NCBI GenBank assembly: GCA_963677085.2
Contig: CAXXFH010000004.1
Span: 4,650,001-4,714,000 of the forward strand
Reading direction: 5' to 3'
DNA: 64,000 nt
Source: G963677085 sp963677085
GTDB taxonomy: Bacteria; Planctomycetota; Planctomycetia; Pirellulales; Thermoguttaceae
Shown here piece after piece: positions 53,231-61,810 of this stretch. The translations under genes and the position numbers were made by a program. Under the pieces are notes generated by a model. That model ran no database searches and was not told the DNA's origin. It saw only the letters and a list, made by a program, of their open reading frames with translations. Every line of letters begins with the position of its first letter. The first letter of the stretch is position 1.

Positions 53231-56200
53231 TCACTTTTTGCTAATGTCCATGTTGCTGAATATTACGCCACTTCCCCAGTGGGATTGAAGCTCAAGCGTG
53301 CTGAATGCGGTCAGCGTAACGTTTTCCGAGTAACACACGTTTGGGTCGTTGTCCAAATAGATATTGACAGTGTACGTGGTGCCACTAACATTGGTAACGT
53401 CTATATTCATGTGGGCGTTGGTGCGGCCTTCGTTATTTTCGAGAGTTGCATAGTACTCACCAGCAGAACTTGGTGGGGCGGTTGGGTAATTGGGATTGTC
53501 CGCCATCTTAGCATAGTCGCCAGCATATATGACGCCGGTCATTAGCCTTTTCAAAGGTTCTTCCACGTAGTCGTCGTCGGTATCGACAATGCCATCCGAT
53601 TGGACGTAGCCGCCTTGCGACGGATCGAACTCATCGAGCCCGCCGCCGCGGTTAACCATAGCCCACTCATCGAGGATGGCGACCTCTTTACCACCAAACT
53701 TTACACCGCTATTGCCGACAAAACTGAGCTTGGTAGGTTGGGCGCCGTTGTTGTCGATTCTCACGTACCCGTTGATGCCATCTCCACGCGACCTTTCAAA
53801 CGAATAATCAAACTCCATGGTAAATCCGGTACTATAGCTGCCCGTCGTCGTTGACAATCCTCCAGCCTTGGAGGCCCATGTCAGTTGAATTCCAGGAGTG
53901 GTGGGATCGTCCATGTCAGGATGTATCGTTTCGAGAATTCCTTTGCTGCCGGGTGCCGTAATATAGTTAATCAGTGCTTTGTCCATATACCACGCATCAG
54001 CAACCTCAAGGCCAACCCAGTCTGTAGTTGGGCGATCCTGCCAACTTTGGTATTTCTGTGTGGCAAATGGCCAGACCATCTTCTCGACGCTGATTCTAAT
54101 CGTGTCTCGGGCGAGGATATGGTCGCCGTTTCTGAGTTGCCAACGGACGCGACGCGTACCGGTCTGCGTGCCTTCGACATAGAATGATCGAGGTTGATTC
54201 CCGAAGGTATCTGTGCCAATCGTCCACCAATAGACGTCGTCCGTGCTATCAGCCTCCGCACCCTCTGTACCGCTCGAACCGCCCGGAGGATTGTCGATAT
54301 CCGCGAGAGCTGTTTTCAGACCGTCCGCCCAAACATTCAAACCGGGGTCTGCAATCAGATAAAGCTTGTAACCGGTCAGTGTGGCGAGTTCTTCTTGGGT
54401 TAAGTTGAAGACCAACTGGATTTCGGCGAAGTCGTTATCACTCACATCTGGATTCGGTCTGGTGTAGTCTGAGTGATCGTCGTCGCTGTCTGGTTCGCCA
54501 TTCTTGTTGTCGTCGTCCTTGTTGACAAACACCCGCTTGCCGACGCTATCATCCTCCATGCCGTCTTCTTCGCTATCGTCGAAGTCAACAGCTCCATTGT
54601 TGTTGCTATCGGCATCTAGGTCAAGCGCTACGTTTACACGCACCGTGTCGGAAACGGCTACGTTGAAATCGTTTGTCGCCATCAAGATGATGTTGGTTGC
54701 ATCTACGTCGACACCTTCCATATAGGCGGTCACGCCAGTTAACAGTTCCGCTTCGGTGATCGGTGTCGAATCGCTGATCGCACCTGGGGAAATCGAATTC
54801 CCGTCAGTTTCTGCATCGTACAACGCGATCGTCGAGTTGTCGAAAAGTAGCGAATACGCAACGTCGTTGAGGGCCGATGGTCCGTCGGCTTCGGCCTTCA
54901 GTACCACGGGTTGGCGTAGGCCGGAACCTACAGCCAGAATCTTGCCCGGCGCCTGCTCCTCGAAGGGGACCTGCGGCGTGTTCGGGTTGCCGTCGTGGTC
55001 GATAAGGCGGTCGTCGTTTTCGTCGATATCGCCGTCATTTTCGCTGTCGGTATCGATGTCCACATTCATCTGAATCACCGTCACTCGCACGATGTCTTCG
55101 CAAACGGCTTCCATCGAGCCACTCTCGGATGGATTAGGGTCGACCTCGACCTTGATGTCCAGGTCGGCAACGCTCGAACTGGCACGAACGGCTTCGACAT
55201 AGAGTGTGACTTCTCCGGTTGTTGCGTCGAAACCAAGGTCGATCAAGTCGTCATAGGTCATCGACGGGACGTAATCTCCGCCATCGGTAACGCTGTTGAG
55301 GTTGCGTGCAACGTTGCCGTTCTTTGTCCAAATTCGAAGATGTCCGCCAGCGGGAACATAGGGATCTGCCTCTGTGCCAGTGCCGGTTACATCATTTGGA
55401 TTGGAATCATCGTACGTGATCCGTAGGCTTGCCGTCGTTGGGTCGATGGCATCGGATAGCTCAATGACCAACGGCACAAAAGTCTCTCGCTCCGTTATGT
55501 TAGTCGTGCCGCCAAACTTGTTGAATCCGTCGGCGAAGTCCGGGACTCCGTCGCAGTCGTCATCGTTGTCGTTGACCAGGAGAATTTTTCCCGGTTTGTC
55601 GGGATCTCCCTCCTCGTTCTCGATCTCGTCTTCGTGGTCGGTGCGCGCGGGTTCATCAAATCCGTTGTTGTTGTCGGAATCGATGTCCAGGTCGACTTCG
55701 AGCGGCGCGAGTCGGACGTAGTCGCGGGCGATGGTGCGGGAGCCGCTGGCGACGACGAGGCCGTAGCTGTCCGGATCGGTTTTCCAGTTGAACGCCGCCG
55801 TAATGCCGCCCGAGGTGGTGAACAAATCGTTGGTAAGGATCCGGTATTGTTCTTCCATGCCACTGAGCGGTACGTCGATTGGGCCGGTGACACGTTGGCT
55901 CTGGGAGTCGTAAAGTGCGATGCCCAACCCGGAGATGCTGAAAGCCAACGTGCCGGCGCTAGTCAGACAGGGGTCGTCGCGTTGCAAGCCGCCTTGGTAT
56001 TTTGTTCGAATCTGGACGTTGAGGATTTTGTAGTTGTCGTCGCAAGTAGAGGGAAAGTCCTCGCCCTCATACAGTGACGTAGGCAGAAATAACCCGCCGG
56101 TTTCCGTGGACTCCGATTGGTCCTCCGCTTGGCCGCGGTCGGTCGACTCTTCGGCGTAGGGCGGCCAGTGGTCGGCCTCGTGGCGCGGCGGTTGGGAGCT

Positions 56201-56674
56201 GTCGACGTCGATATCGATATCGGCCACCGATGCCAGAAATTCGGGCGTCTCGCCGCCGCTGCCCGACTTGTACAACTCGCCCCAGAAGCGAACGGACGCG
56301 CCCGAGTTGATGATCGTATTGGTAATATCCGCCTGGCCGGACTCCGTCTGAAAACCGTAGCCTCGCCAGTAATGCGCAACGGACGTGGCGGTAATCCGCT
56401 TCCAAATCGTGGTGCCGGACGGATCGACAACCTTCGAGGACTCGTCGCTGACGACGATCGACCACTCGTCGGGGGCCATCAGCGTCACCGACACTTCGTC
56501 GGTACCCTCCGGCATCAGGCCGAATGCTACGCCGATGTTTCGTTCCACATCGAGATACGCCTCGATGTCTTGATCGGCGGAAGCACACCGCAAGGTGCCA
56601 TCCCATGTACTGCCGACGGCAACGATCGCGGCAACGATCATGAAGGTTGTCTGTGTTGAGCGTCTGTGACACAT
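53231..56674 (-). CDS. Very large secreted protein with acidic Ca-binding-like loops
   Basis: 1147 residues, no enzyme family recognised overall. The N-terminus has a signal-peptide-like stretch (TTFMIVAAIVAVGSTWDG). Three acidic loops resembling EF-hand or thrombospondin-type-3 calcium sites occur near residues 328 (DLDIDSDNNNGFDEPARTD), 536 (DIDTDSENDGDIDENDDR) and 682 (DLDADSNNNGAVDFDDSE), each ending a beta-rich module. Similar modules precede RHS repeats in planctomycetes. The last 250 or so residues (GFTMEFDYSFERSR.. GNSGVKFGGKEVAILDEW) look like a DUF1080/LamG-type jelly roll. It starts 68 bp after the TPR gene and lies 65 bp before the pentapeptide gene. Confidence 0.75.
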   Translation of the reverse strand: MCHRRSTQTTFMIVAAIVAVGSTWDGTLRCASADQDIEAYLDVERNIGVAFGLMPEGTDEVSVTLMAPDEWSIVVSDESSKVVDPSGTTIWKRITATSVAHYWRGYGFQTESGQADITNTIINSGASVRFWGELYKSGSGGETPEFLASVADIDIDVDSSQPPRHEADHWPPYAEESTDRGQAEDQSESTETGGLFLPTSLYEGEDFPSTCDDNYKILNVQIRTKYQGGLQRDDPCLTSAGTLAFSISGLGIALYDSQSQRVTGPIDVPLSGMEEQYRILTNDLFTTSGGITAAFNWKTDPDSYGLVVASGSRTIARDYVRLAPLEVDLDIDSDNNNGFDEPARTDHEDEIENEEGDPDKPGKILLVNDNDDDCDGVPDFADGFNKFGGTTNITERETFVPLVIELSDAIDPTTASLRITYDDSNPNDVTGTGTEADPYVPAGGHLRIWTKNGNVARNLNSVTDGGDYVPSMTYDDLIDLGFDATTGEVTLYVEAVRASSSVADLDIKVEVDPNPSESGSMEAVCEDIVRVTVIQMNVDIDTDSENDGDIDENDDRLIDHDGNPNTPQVPFEEQAPGKILAVGSGLRQPVVLKAEADGPSALNDVAYSLLFDNSTIALYDAETDGNSISPGAISDSTPITEAELLTGVTAYMEGVDVDATNIILMATNDFNVAVSDTVRVNVALDLDADSNNNGAVDFDDSEEDGMEDDSVGKRVFVNKDDDNKNGEPDSDDDHSDYTRPNPDVSDNDFAEIQLVFNLTQEELATLTGYKLYLIADPGLNVWADGLKTALADIDNPPGGSSGTEGAEADSTDDVYWWTIGTDTFGNQPRSFYVEGTQTGTRRVRWQLRNGDHILARDTIRISVEKMVWPFATQKYQSWQDRPTTDWVGLEVADAWYMDKALINYITAPGSKGILETIHPDMDDPTTPGIQLTWASKAGGLSTTTGSYSTGFTMEFDYSFERSRGDGINGYVRIDNNGAQPTKLSFVGNSGVKFGGKEVAILDEWAMVNRGGGLDEFDPSQGGYVQSDGIVDTDDDYVEEPLKRLMTGVIYAGDYAKMADNPNYPTAPPSSAGEYYATLENNEGRTNAHMNIDVTNVSGTTYTVNIYLDNDPNVCYSENVTLTAFSTLELQSHWGSGVIFSNMDISKK

Positions 56675-56742
56675 CGTCTAGCCTCACTGTTCGTGTTGTC
56701 GAGGTTCCTTCGCTTCGAAAAGTTTCCCGGTTTTACGGGAGG

Positions 56743-59415
56743 TTACCTGGTGAATTGCGGTGCAAGATTTTGTTCGATTGTCTTGGAGGTGGCGTTCCCC
56801 CTGTTCGACACCGGTGCATTCGTTTTCTGAAGTTTTGCCAAGAGTTTCTTTGCACCGCCTACAAAACGGGAATCCGGACGACCCTCCACGAATTCCGTTA
56901 ATGTTTGCACCGCCTCCTCGGGACGGTCGCTCCATTGATAAGCGATGCCGATGTAGTACGCGCTTCGCCCTGCTTCGGGGCTGTTGGGGTAGAGGCGGAT
57001 GAGGTCGCGCCAGCGGGCCACGGCGCGGTCGGCGTCGTGGCGGTGGTTCCATTCGATGTTGGCGGCCAAAAACAGCGCCTTGTCGGCCCAAGGGGCTTGC
57101 GGCGTGAGCTTGACGGCGGCCAGGTAGTCGACTAGCGCGGCGTCGACGTCCTGCGCCGCGCCGTCGAAGCTGTAGGCGTTTCGTCCGCGTCGGAACAGGG
57201 CCCAGGCTTTTTGTTCTTTGGTGGCGTGGGCCGTATCGTTGAGGATGCGGGTGCAGAGGTCCCACGATTGTTCGTATTGGCCGACCTCGTGGTAGATGTC
57301 GGCCAGCATGAGGATCAGCTTGGCGGTCGGGTCGCCGTCGAGCACCACCTGCGGCGTGAGCGTCTTGCCGCCCTTGACGACCTGGATCAGCCGCTCAATG
57401 CCGGTGGGGATCTCGCCCGCCACGACCACCAGGTCGCGCCGGCGGTCGAACTGGCGGGCCTTCTCGAACAGCCCGGTCGCCGCCTCGGGCCGCTCGTCGA
57501 GATACTCCAACAGTCCGGCACGGACGTAGATGTCGTAAGCGACCTCGCGAATCGCCCGGGCACCGGAAACCGACGTTGTGTTGGAAGCCGCCAGCCGTTT
57601 GGGGTCGATCCCCTCGAGCCACTCCAACGCGGCCGTGGCGTGCTCCTGGGCGGCCAATAGATCGAACTCGTGTTCGAGCTTCACGTCGACGAGCCGAACC
57701 TGGGTGTCGCCCGTGAAGGGACCGTCCGGATACTCTCGGGCCAGGCGCTCGAAGGCCTCGACGGCCTGGGGCCACTGGCCGCCCTCGCCGTAGAGAATGC
57801 CCGCGTGGTAGAGGGCCTCGGGCAGATGGGGGCTGGCCGGATGCCGCTCGACCAAGCGCGCCCAAAACGGCAACGCCTCCGCACGGGCCTTGGCCACCAC
57901 CGCGGCACGTTGCTGCCGCGTCAACGGCTTCGACTCCTCTTGGCCCTTCTTGTTATTCTTCTGAACCTTCGCGGACTCCTGCGCGGCCAACTGCGCTTCG
58001 GCCTGTTGTTCGATCAACAGCCCCAGTTCGCGGAGCGTTTCTTGATGCCATTCGGCCGTGACGTATTCCTGGAGGCTGAGTTGGTAATTGCGTTTGGCCG
58101 CCTCGTACTCGCGGAGTCCCTGTTCGGCCCGGGCCTTGCCCAACGCGGCGAAGCTGCGGTGCGACCGGGACTTGGCCTTGGTCTGCCCCAGCAGCGGCAA
58201 ATCGAAGAGGGCCTTCGCCCGATCGAACTGGCGGGCCAGGGTATAAAGATTGCCGACCGCCACGGCCAGTGAGGCGTCGCTCGTGCCGCTGCCCAGTTCG
58301 CCGGGCAAAAGACCGAGCCGCTTCTCGGCCGCCAGGATCAGGCGATCCAGGCCAACCGCCAGCGCCGCCGATCGGTTCGTCGCCGCTTGCTTCGCCTGCC
58401 GTAACGCCTCCGCCGCGTCGTCGTAACGTCGCTCGATGAGCGAGAGAATCCCCATCCGTAAAGAGAGATCGTAGGCCGCCTCCTGCCACGACGGCTCCAT
58501 CACGCCGCTCGCGGCCGCCTGCTTCAAGACGGCACTGGCCGCTGCGGCATGCTTGGCGGCCGTGGCTAGATCGAGCTGCTTCTCCAAGGCCAGATCAACC
58601 AGCGCTACCTGGGCCTGGCCACGCCACGGGCCGGCCGGTTGCTCGTCGATAAAACCCTTCCAGTAGTCCAACGCCTGCCGGTAACGCTTCAAACCGACCA
58701 GGCAGCGACCGATCTGATAACCGGCCGCGGGACTCCAGGTACTCTTCGGGTACTCGTTGCGGATCTGCGTGAACAGCTTGCCAGCCTCGGTCCACTTCTC
58801 TTGCCCGGCGAGTTGTTGCGCCTGGGCGAAAAGCTTCTCGGCCTCCTCCGTCATCCGGCTGCGAAGCAGCGTCTCCAAGTAGCCGGTCTTGATATTCAGA
58901 TAACGAAGCAATCGCAGCCCTTCGGCCACGACCTTCTCGGCCTTCTGCTTCTCGCCCCGCTGCAAATAGAGTCTGCCCAGCACGTCGGCCGCCTCGGCCG
59001 TCGAGGTGTAATTGGCCTTCTTCTTGACGAGGTTCTCCAGTGTACGAATCGCCGATTCTACATCGCCCTGAAGCGACTGAAGCCAGGCTGCGTAAACCTG
59101 CATCAATTGCCGGGCGTCCTCATCGAGCTGAACCCGCTGCATCATCAGCAGATACCGCTGGACTTCGTCTTGGCGCCCCAGACCAAGCAAGATGCGACCG
59201 TAGCGAAGCGACGCCGACACACGCTCTTCCACGTTCTTGCTGCGCAGCAGGGTGTCGGCCGCCCTCTTCGCTTCCGCATAGTTTTCCAATCCCACCGCCC
59301 GGTTCATCTCGGCCAACGACCGCTCACCGCCAGGTCCACCGCCAAAACACGGCCTAACCAACAGCGATGCCAAAATCACCCCAACCAACAACGGCCGCAG
59401 ACGAAAACTCTCCAT
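56743..59415 (-). CDS. Secreted TPR-repeat protein
   Basis: 890 residues. A signal peptide (RLRPLLVGVILASLLVRPCFGG) is followed by tetratricopeptide-type helix pairs along the whole length, for example LTQIRNEYPKS-, GRCLVGLKRYRQALDYWKGF and LYHAGILYGEGGQWPQAVEAF. A charged Lys/Gln linker (KVQKNNKKGQEESKP) lies in the middle. The layout resembles outer-membrane assembly or scaffold proteins of the YbgF/BamD type. The partner is unknown. GAGGAG seven bases before the second ATG (59415) makes it the better start. The next two genes follow closely on the same strand and probably form one transcript. Confidence 0.8.
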   Translation of the reverse strand: MESFRLRPLLVGVILASLLVRPCFGGGPGGERSLAEMNRAVGLENYAEAKRAADTLLRSKNVEERVSASLRYGRILLGLGRQDEVQRYLLMMQRVQLDEDARQLMQVYAAWLQSLQGDVESAIRTLENLVKKKANYTSTAEAADVLGRLYLQRGEKQKAEKVVAEGLRLLRYLNIKTGYLETLLRSRMTEEAEKLFAQAQQLAGQEKWTEAGKLFTQIRNEYPKSTWSPAAGYQIGRCLVGLKRYRQALDYWKGFIDEQPAGPWRGQAQVALVDLALEKQLDLATAAKHAAAASAVLKQAAASGVMEPSWQEAAYDLSLRMGILSLIERRYDDAAEALRQAKQAATNRSAALAVGLDRLILAAEKRLGLLPGELGSGTSDASLAVAVGNLYTLARQFDRAKALFDLPLLGQTKAKSRSHRSFAALGKARAEQGLREYEAAKRNYQLSLQEYVTAEWHQETLRELGLLIEQQAEAQLAAQESAKVQKNNKKGQEESKPLTRQQRAAVVAKARAEALPFWARLVERHPASPHLPEALYHAGILYGEGGQWPQAVEAFERLAREYPDGPFTGDTQVRLVDVKLEHEFDLLAAQEHATAALEWLEGIDPKRLAASNTTSVSGARAIREVAYDIYVRAGLLEYLDERPEAATGLFEKARQFDRRRDLVVVAGEIPTGIERLIQVVKGGKTLTPQVVLDGDPTAKLILMLADIYHEVGQYEQSWDLCTRILNDTAHATKEQKAWALFRRGRNAYSFDGAAQDVDAALVDYLAAVKLTPQAPWADKALFLAANIEWNHRHDADRAVARWRDLIRLYPNSPEAGRSAYYIGIAYQWSDRPEEAVQTLTEFVEGRPDSRFVGGAKKLLAKLQKTNAPVSNRGNATSKTIEQNLAPQFTR

Positions 59416-59421
59416 GATCAT

Positions 59422-59779
59422 GCTCCTCGATTTCGTGTCCCAGGAAATAAACGGCCGCTAAACCAAAACACAACAACCGCCCACGCTCGCGATCCTCTAT
59501 CCCTAAATGACTCCAAACAACCCAATGGTTCACAAGTTGTGGAATTTCTCGAATAAAATCCGAAAAACAGAAAACGCGCCAGTTCCGAAAAACTTTCCTG
59601 AGACTCGTGAACCATTCGGTCACCTCAAGACATTTACTGATAGAGGAACAATGGGCAGCAGAAATGCCAACTCCGGTTGCGTTGGCATCGTTGACGCAGC
59701 CAACGTCCATTGAGTGGGGTAATGTAGAGTTGCTGCCAGCTGCCTGCGAGTTGGACTGGAACACCAAGAGGAAAGCGAG
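59422..59779. other. Divergent region between the TPR and PstS-like genes
   Basis: No gene. AT-richer than its surroundings, and probably holds both promoters. No site could be named with confidence. Confidence 0.45.
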
Positions 59780-61522
59780 ATGTCGGTTACTCTGCACGAG
59801 AATTGGAAAATATCCGTAGTGGTTGTGATTGTGACTTGGTTGTTGCATGGAACAACCCAACCACCGGCGGCCGGGGCTTCCACCGGTAAGTTGGAGAATG
59901 TGGCGACGGACAACCAAGTGGTCACCATTCACGGAAGTTGGGCGGGGTTGGATTTGGGCAGATCCCTGATCCAAGAGTTTTCCAACGCGCATGGATTTCG
60001 TGGGGTTCGGTTCATGCCGTGTGACACCGAACAAATACCTCGACGGCTGGCCAAGGCCGAGTGCGACGTGGGCTTGGTCTTGGACTCGTTGACGCCTTCG
60101 ATAGAATCCCCGCGTGACGACCGGTTCGAGTCCTATCCGCTAGGACGATTTGTCGTCTACGTGATCGTCAACGCCAAGAGCCCGGTGCGCAAGGTGACGC
60201 TTGAGGAACTTCGTAGCATCTATCGGGGGCAGGTGACGTCGTGGAAAGATGTAGCCAACTCGACAAGTGTGAGTGGAATTGAACTCTACTCTCCACTGTT
60301 AGCGAGAACGGAGAGCCATCTATTTCGCAAGAAGGCGATGCGCGGCGCGCGTTATGGCAAGCAACTGACCGACCGTTCTCGCCAGCCATCGCGACAGAAG
60401 TTGACGACGGACGGAGTGATTGGCGCGGTAATCGGTCAGCGTAACGCGATCGGTTTCTTCATGCTGGGCTATGAAAGCAAGTTGGATAAACGAGTACGCG
60501 TGCTTGGGCTGGCTAAAGACGAATCATCTCCTGTGGTCTTTCCGTCGGCCCGAACGATTCGCGACGGTTCTTACCCGCTTACGGACACCATGACACTCTA
60601 CCTGGCTCCTGACGCGACACCTCAGGCCAGGGAGTTTTGCGAGTTCGCCGTGGGACCCCAAGGGGCTACTATTAGCAAAGCTTTCCGACTTTTTCCCGAT
60701 TTCGAGTGGCAACAGTACCTGGGTGCGTTTCGGTTGAAGGAAATGAAGGCTGGGAAAGGGACACCAATTGTAGCGACCGGCATCCCGGCGGGAGCCGGGG
60801 TGATGAACGATCTGGCGGTGGAGTACACCAAGGCCAAGGCGACGGTACAGATGCGTTACCGGACGACGTCGCCGGTAATCGCTGTGCAGAGCTTTCTCCG
60901 GCATGGCGAACTGTTGCTAGTGAACCAACCGCTAACGGGGGTATTGGCGGGACGTCTCCAGCAACGCTGGGCGTCCGTTAGTCCACAGACCGTGCCGTTG
61001 GGGTCCGTAGCCGTGGGCATCGTCGTCCACCCGACCAATCCAACCGAAGCTCTTTCCCTTGACGAGCTTCGGGCGGTCTTTTCGGGGCAAATCAAACAGT
61101 GGTCGGCAAAACAATGGGCGAAAAGGCCGATTCACGTTTATGGTCTTTTGGGAACAGTTCCCCTCGATCCGTTCTTCCGGGAGAAACTTGGCGTAGACCG
61201 CATCAGTGCACCGATTATCCGCCGCGCGGAAACGGGCCAGATCATTTCGGCAGTGGCGAAAGACCCGGTGGCAATCGGCTTCGTTGATCTGAGTAGGGTT
61301 CCTGTCAACGAATCGTCCGTAAGACTAGTGAAGATCATTCCGCCGAACCAGCAGTCCGGGGTTCCCCCACGTGGCGACGGTTGTGAGCATTACCCGCTTG
61401 CCGATCAGTTAACACTTTACGTTTCCAAACGAGCCAGTGAAACAACGTATGACATGGTTAAGTTTATAACGTCCTCACGTTGTACGGAAATACTCGCGCG
61501 ACACAGCCTTTGTACGCGGTAG
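59780..61522 (+). CDS. Protein with two PstS-like substrate-binding modules
   Basis: A 580-residue exported protein: an N-terminal hydrophobic segment (ISVVVVIVTWLLHG), then two tandem periplasmic-binding-protein-like modules. Module 1 (about 45-300) has TLEELRSIYRGQVTSWKDV and a DGVIGAVIGQRNAIGFFML loop. Module 2 (about 330-575) repeats the plan with SLDELRAVFSGQIKQWSAK and DPVAIGFVDLS. These match phosphate-binding PstS signatures, but no pstC, pstA or pstB is nearby, so transport is not supported. GAGG upstream supports the ATG. It lies upstream of the J-like and TadA-like genes. Confidence 0.8.
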   Translation: MSVTLHENWKISVVVVIVTWLLHGTTQPPAAGASTGKLENVATDNQVVTIHGSWAGLDLGRSLIQEFSNAHGFRGVRFMPCDTEQIPRRLAKAECDVGLVLDSLTPSIESPRDDRFESYPLGRFVVYVIVNAKSPVRKVTLEELRSIYRGQVTSWKDVANSTSVSGIELYSPLLARTESHLFRKKAMRGARYGKQLTDRSRQPSRQKLTTDGVIGAVIGQRNAIGFFMLGYESKLDKRVRVLGLAKDESSPVVFPSARTIRDGSYPLTDTMTLYLAPDATPQAREFCEFAVGPQGATISKAFRLFPDFEWQQYLGAFRLKEMKAGKGTPIVATGIPAGAGVMNDLAVEYTKAKATVQMRYRTTSPVIAVQSFLRHGELLLVNQPLTGVLAGRLQQRWASVSPQTVPLGSVAVGIVVHPTNPTEALSLDELRAVFSGQIKQWSAKQWAKRPIHVYGLLGTVPLDPFFREKLGVDRISAPIIRRAETGQIISAVAKDPVAIGFVDLSRVPVNESSVRLVKIIPPNQQSGVPPRGDGCEHYPLADQLTLYVSKRASETTYDMVKFITSSRCTEILARHSLCTR

Positions 61523-61550
61523 TTTCCTGACACGGGGCGGCAGAGCCCTC

Positions 61551-61612
61551 AATCAAATCGGTGCTGCCGCCCCCTTACCAGGAACCCGCTCTCGTTGGTC
61601 GCTCAACTTTGA
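61551..61612 (+). repeat. Dispersed repeat copy adjoining the 100-bp repeat
   Basis: AATCAAATCGGTGCTGCCGC, CAGGAACCCGCTCTCGTTGG and TCGCTCAACTTTGAGG; core 61589-61603. It runs directly into the second repeat. Confidence 0.75.
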
Positions 61613-61721
61613 GGATCGACCGCAAAATAACTTGCCGGTTCGCCGGGCCGTGCTTCGCCACGGCCCTCGAGTTTGACCTTGAAAAACGGCAAGTTGTTTT
61701 TGGGGCCGTCCTACGAAAAGC
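61612..61721 (+). repeat. About 100-bp hairpin-rich repeat, copy 2
   Basis: Matches 38185-38285; also ends about 90 bp before a membrane-protein gene on the same strand. Confidence 0.8.
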
Positions 61722-61810
61722 TTCACCATCATCGCTCATAGTGGTACCGATCCCAAGCCCTGCGCCGTGCCCGATAGGCAGCAACAATCGGTCCCGTCAG
61801 GAGGAAGACG

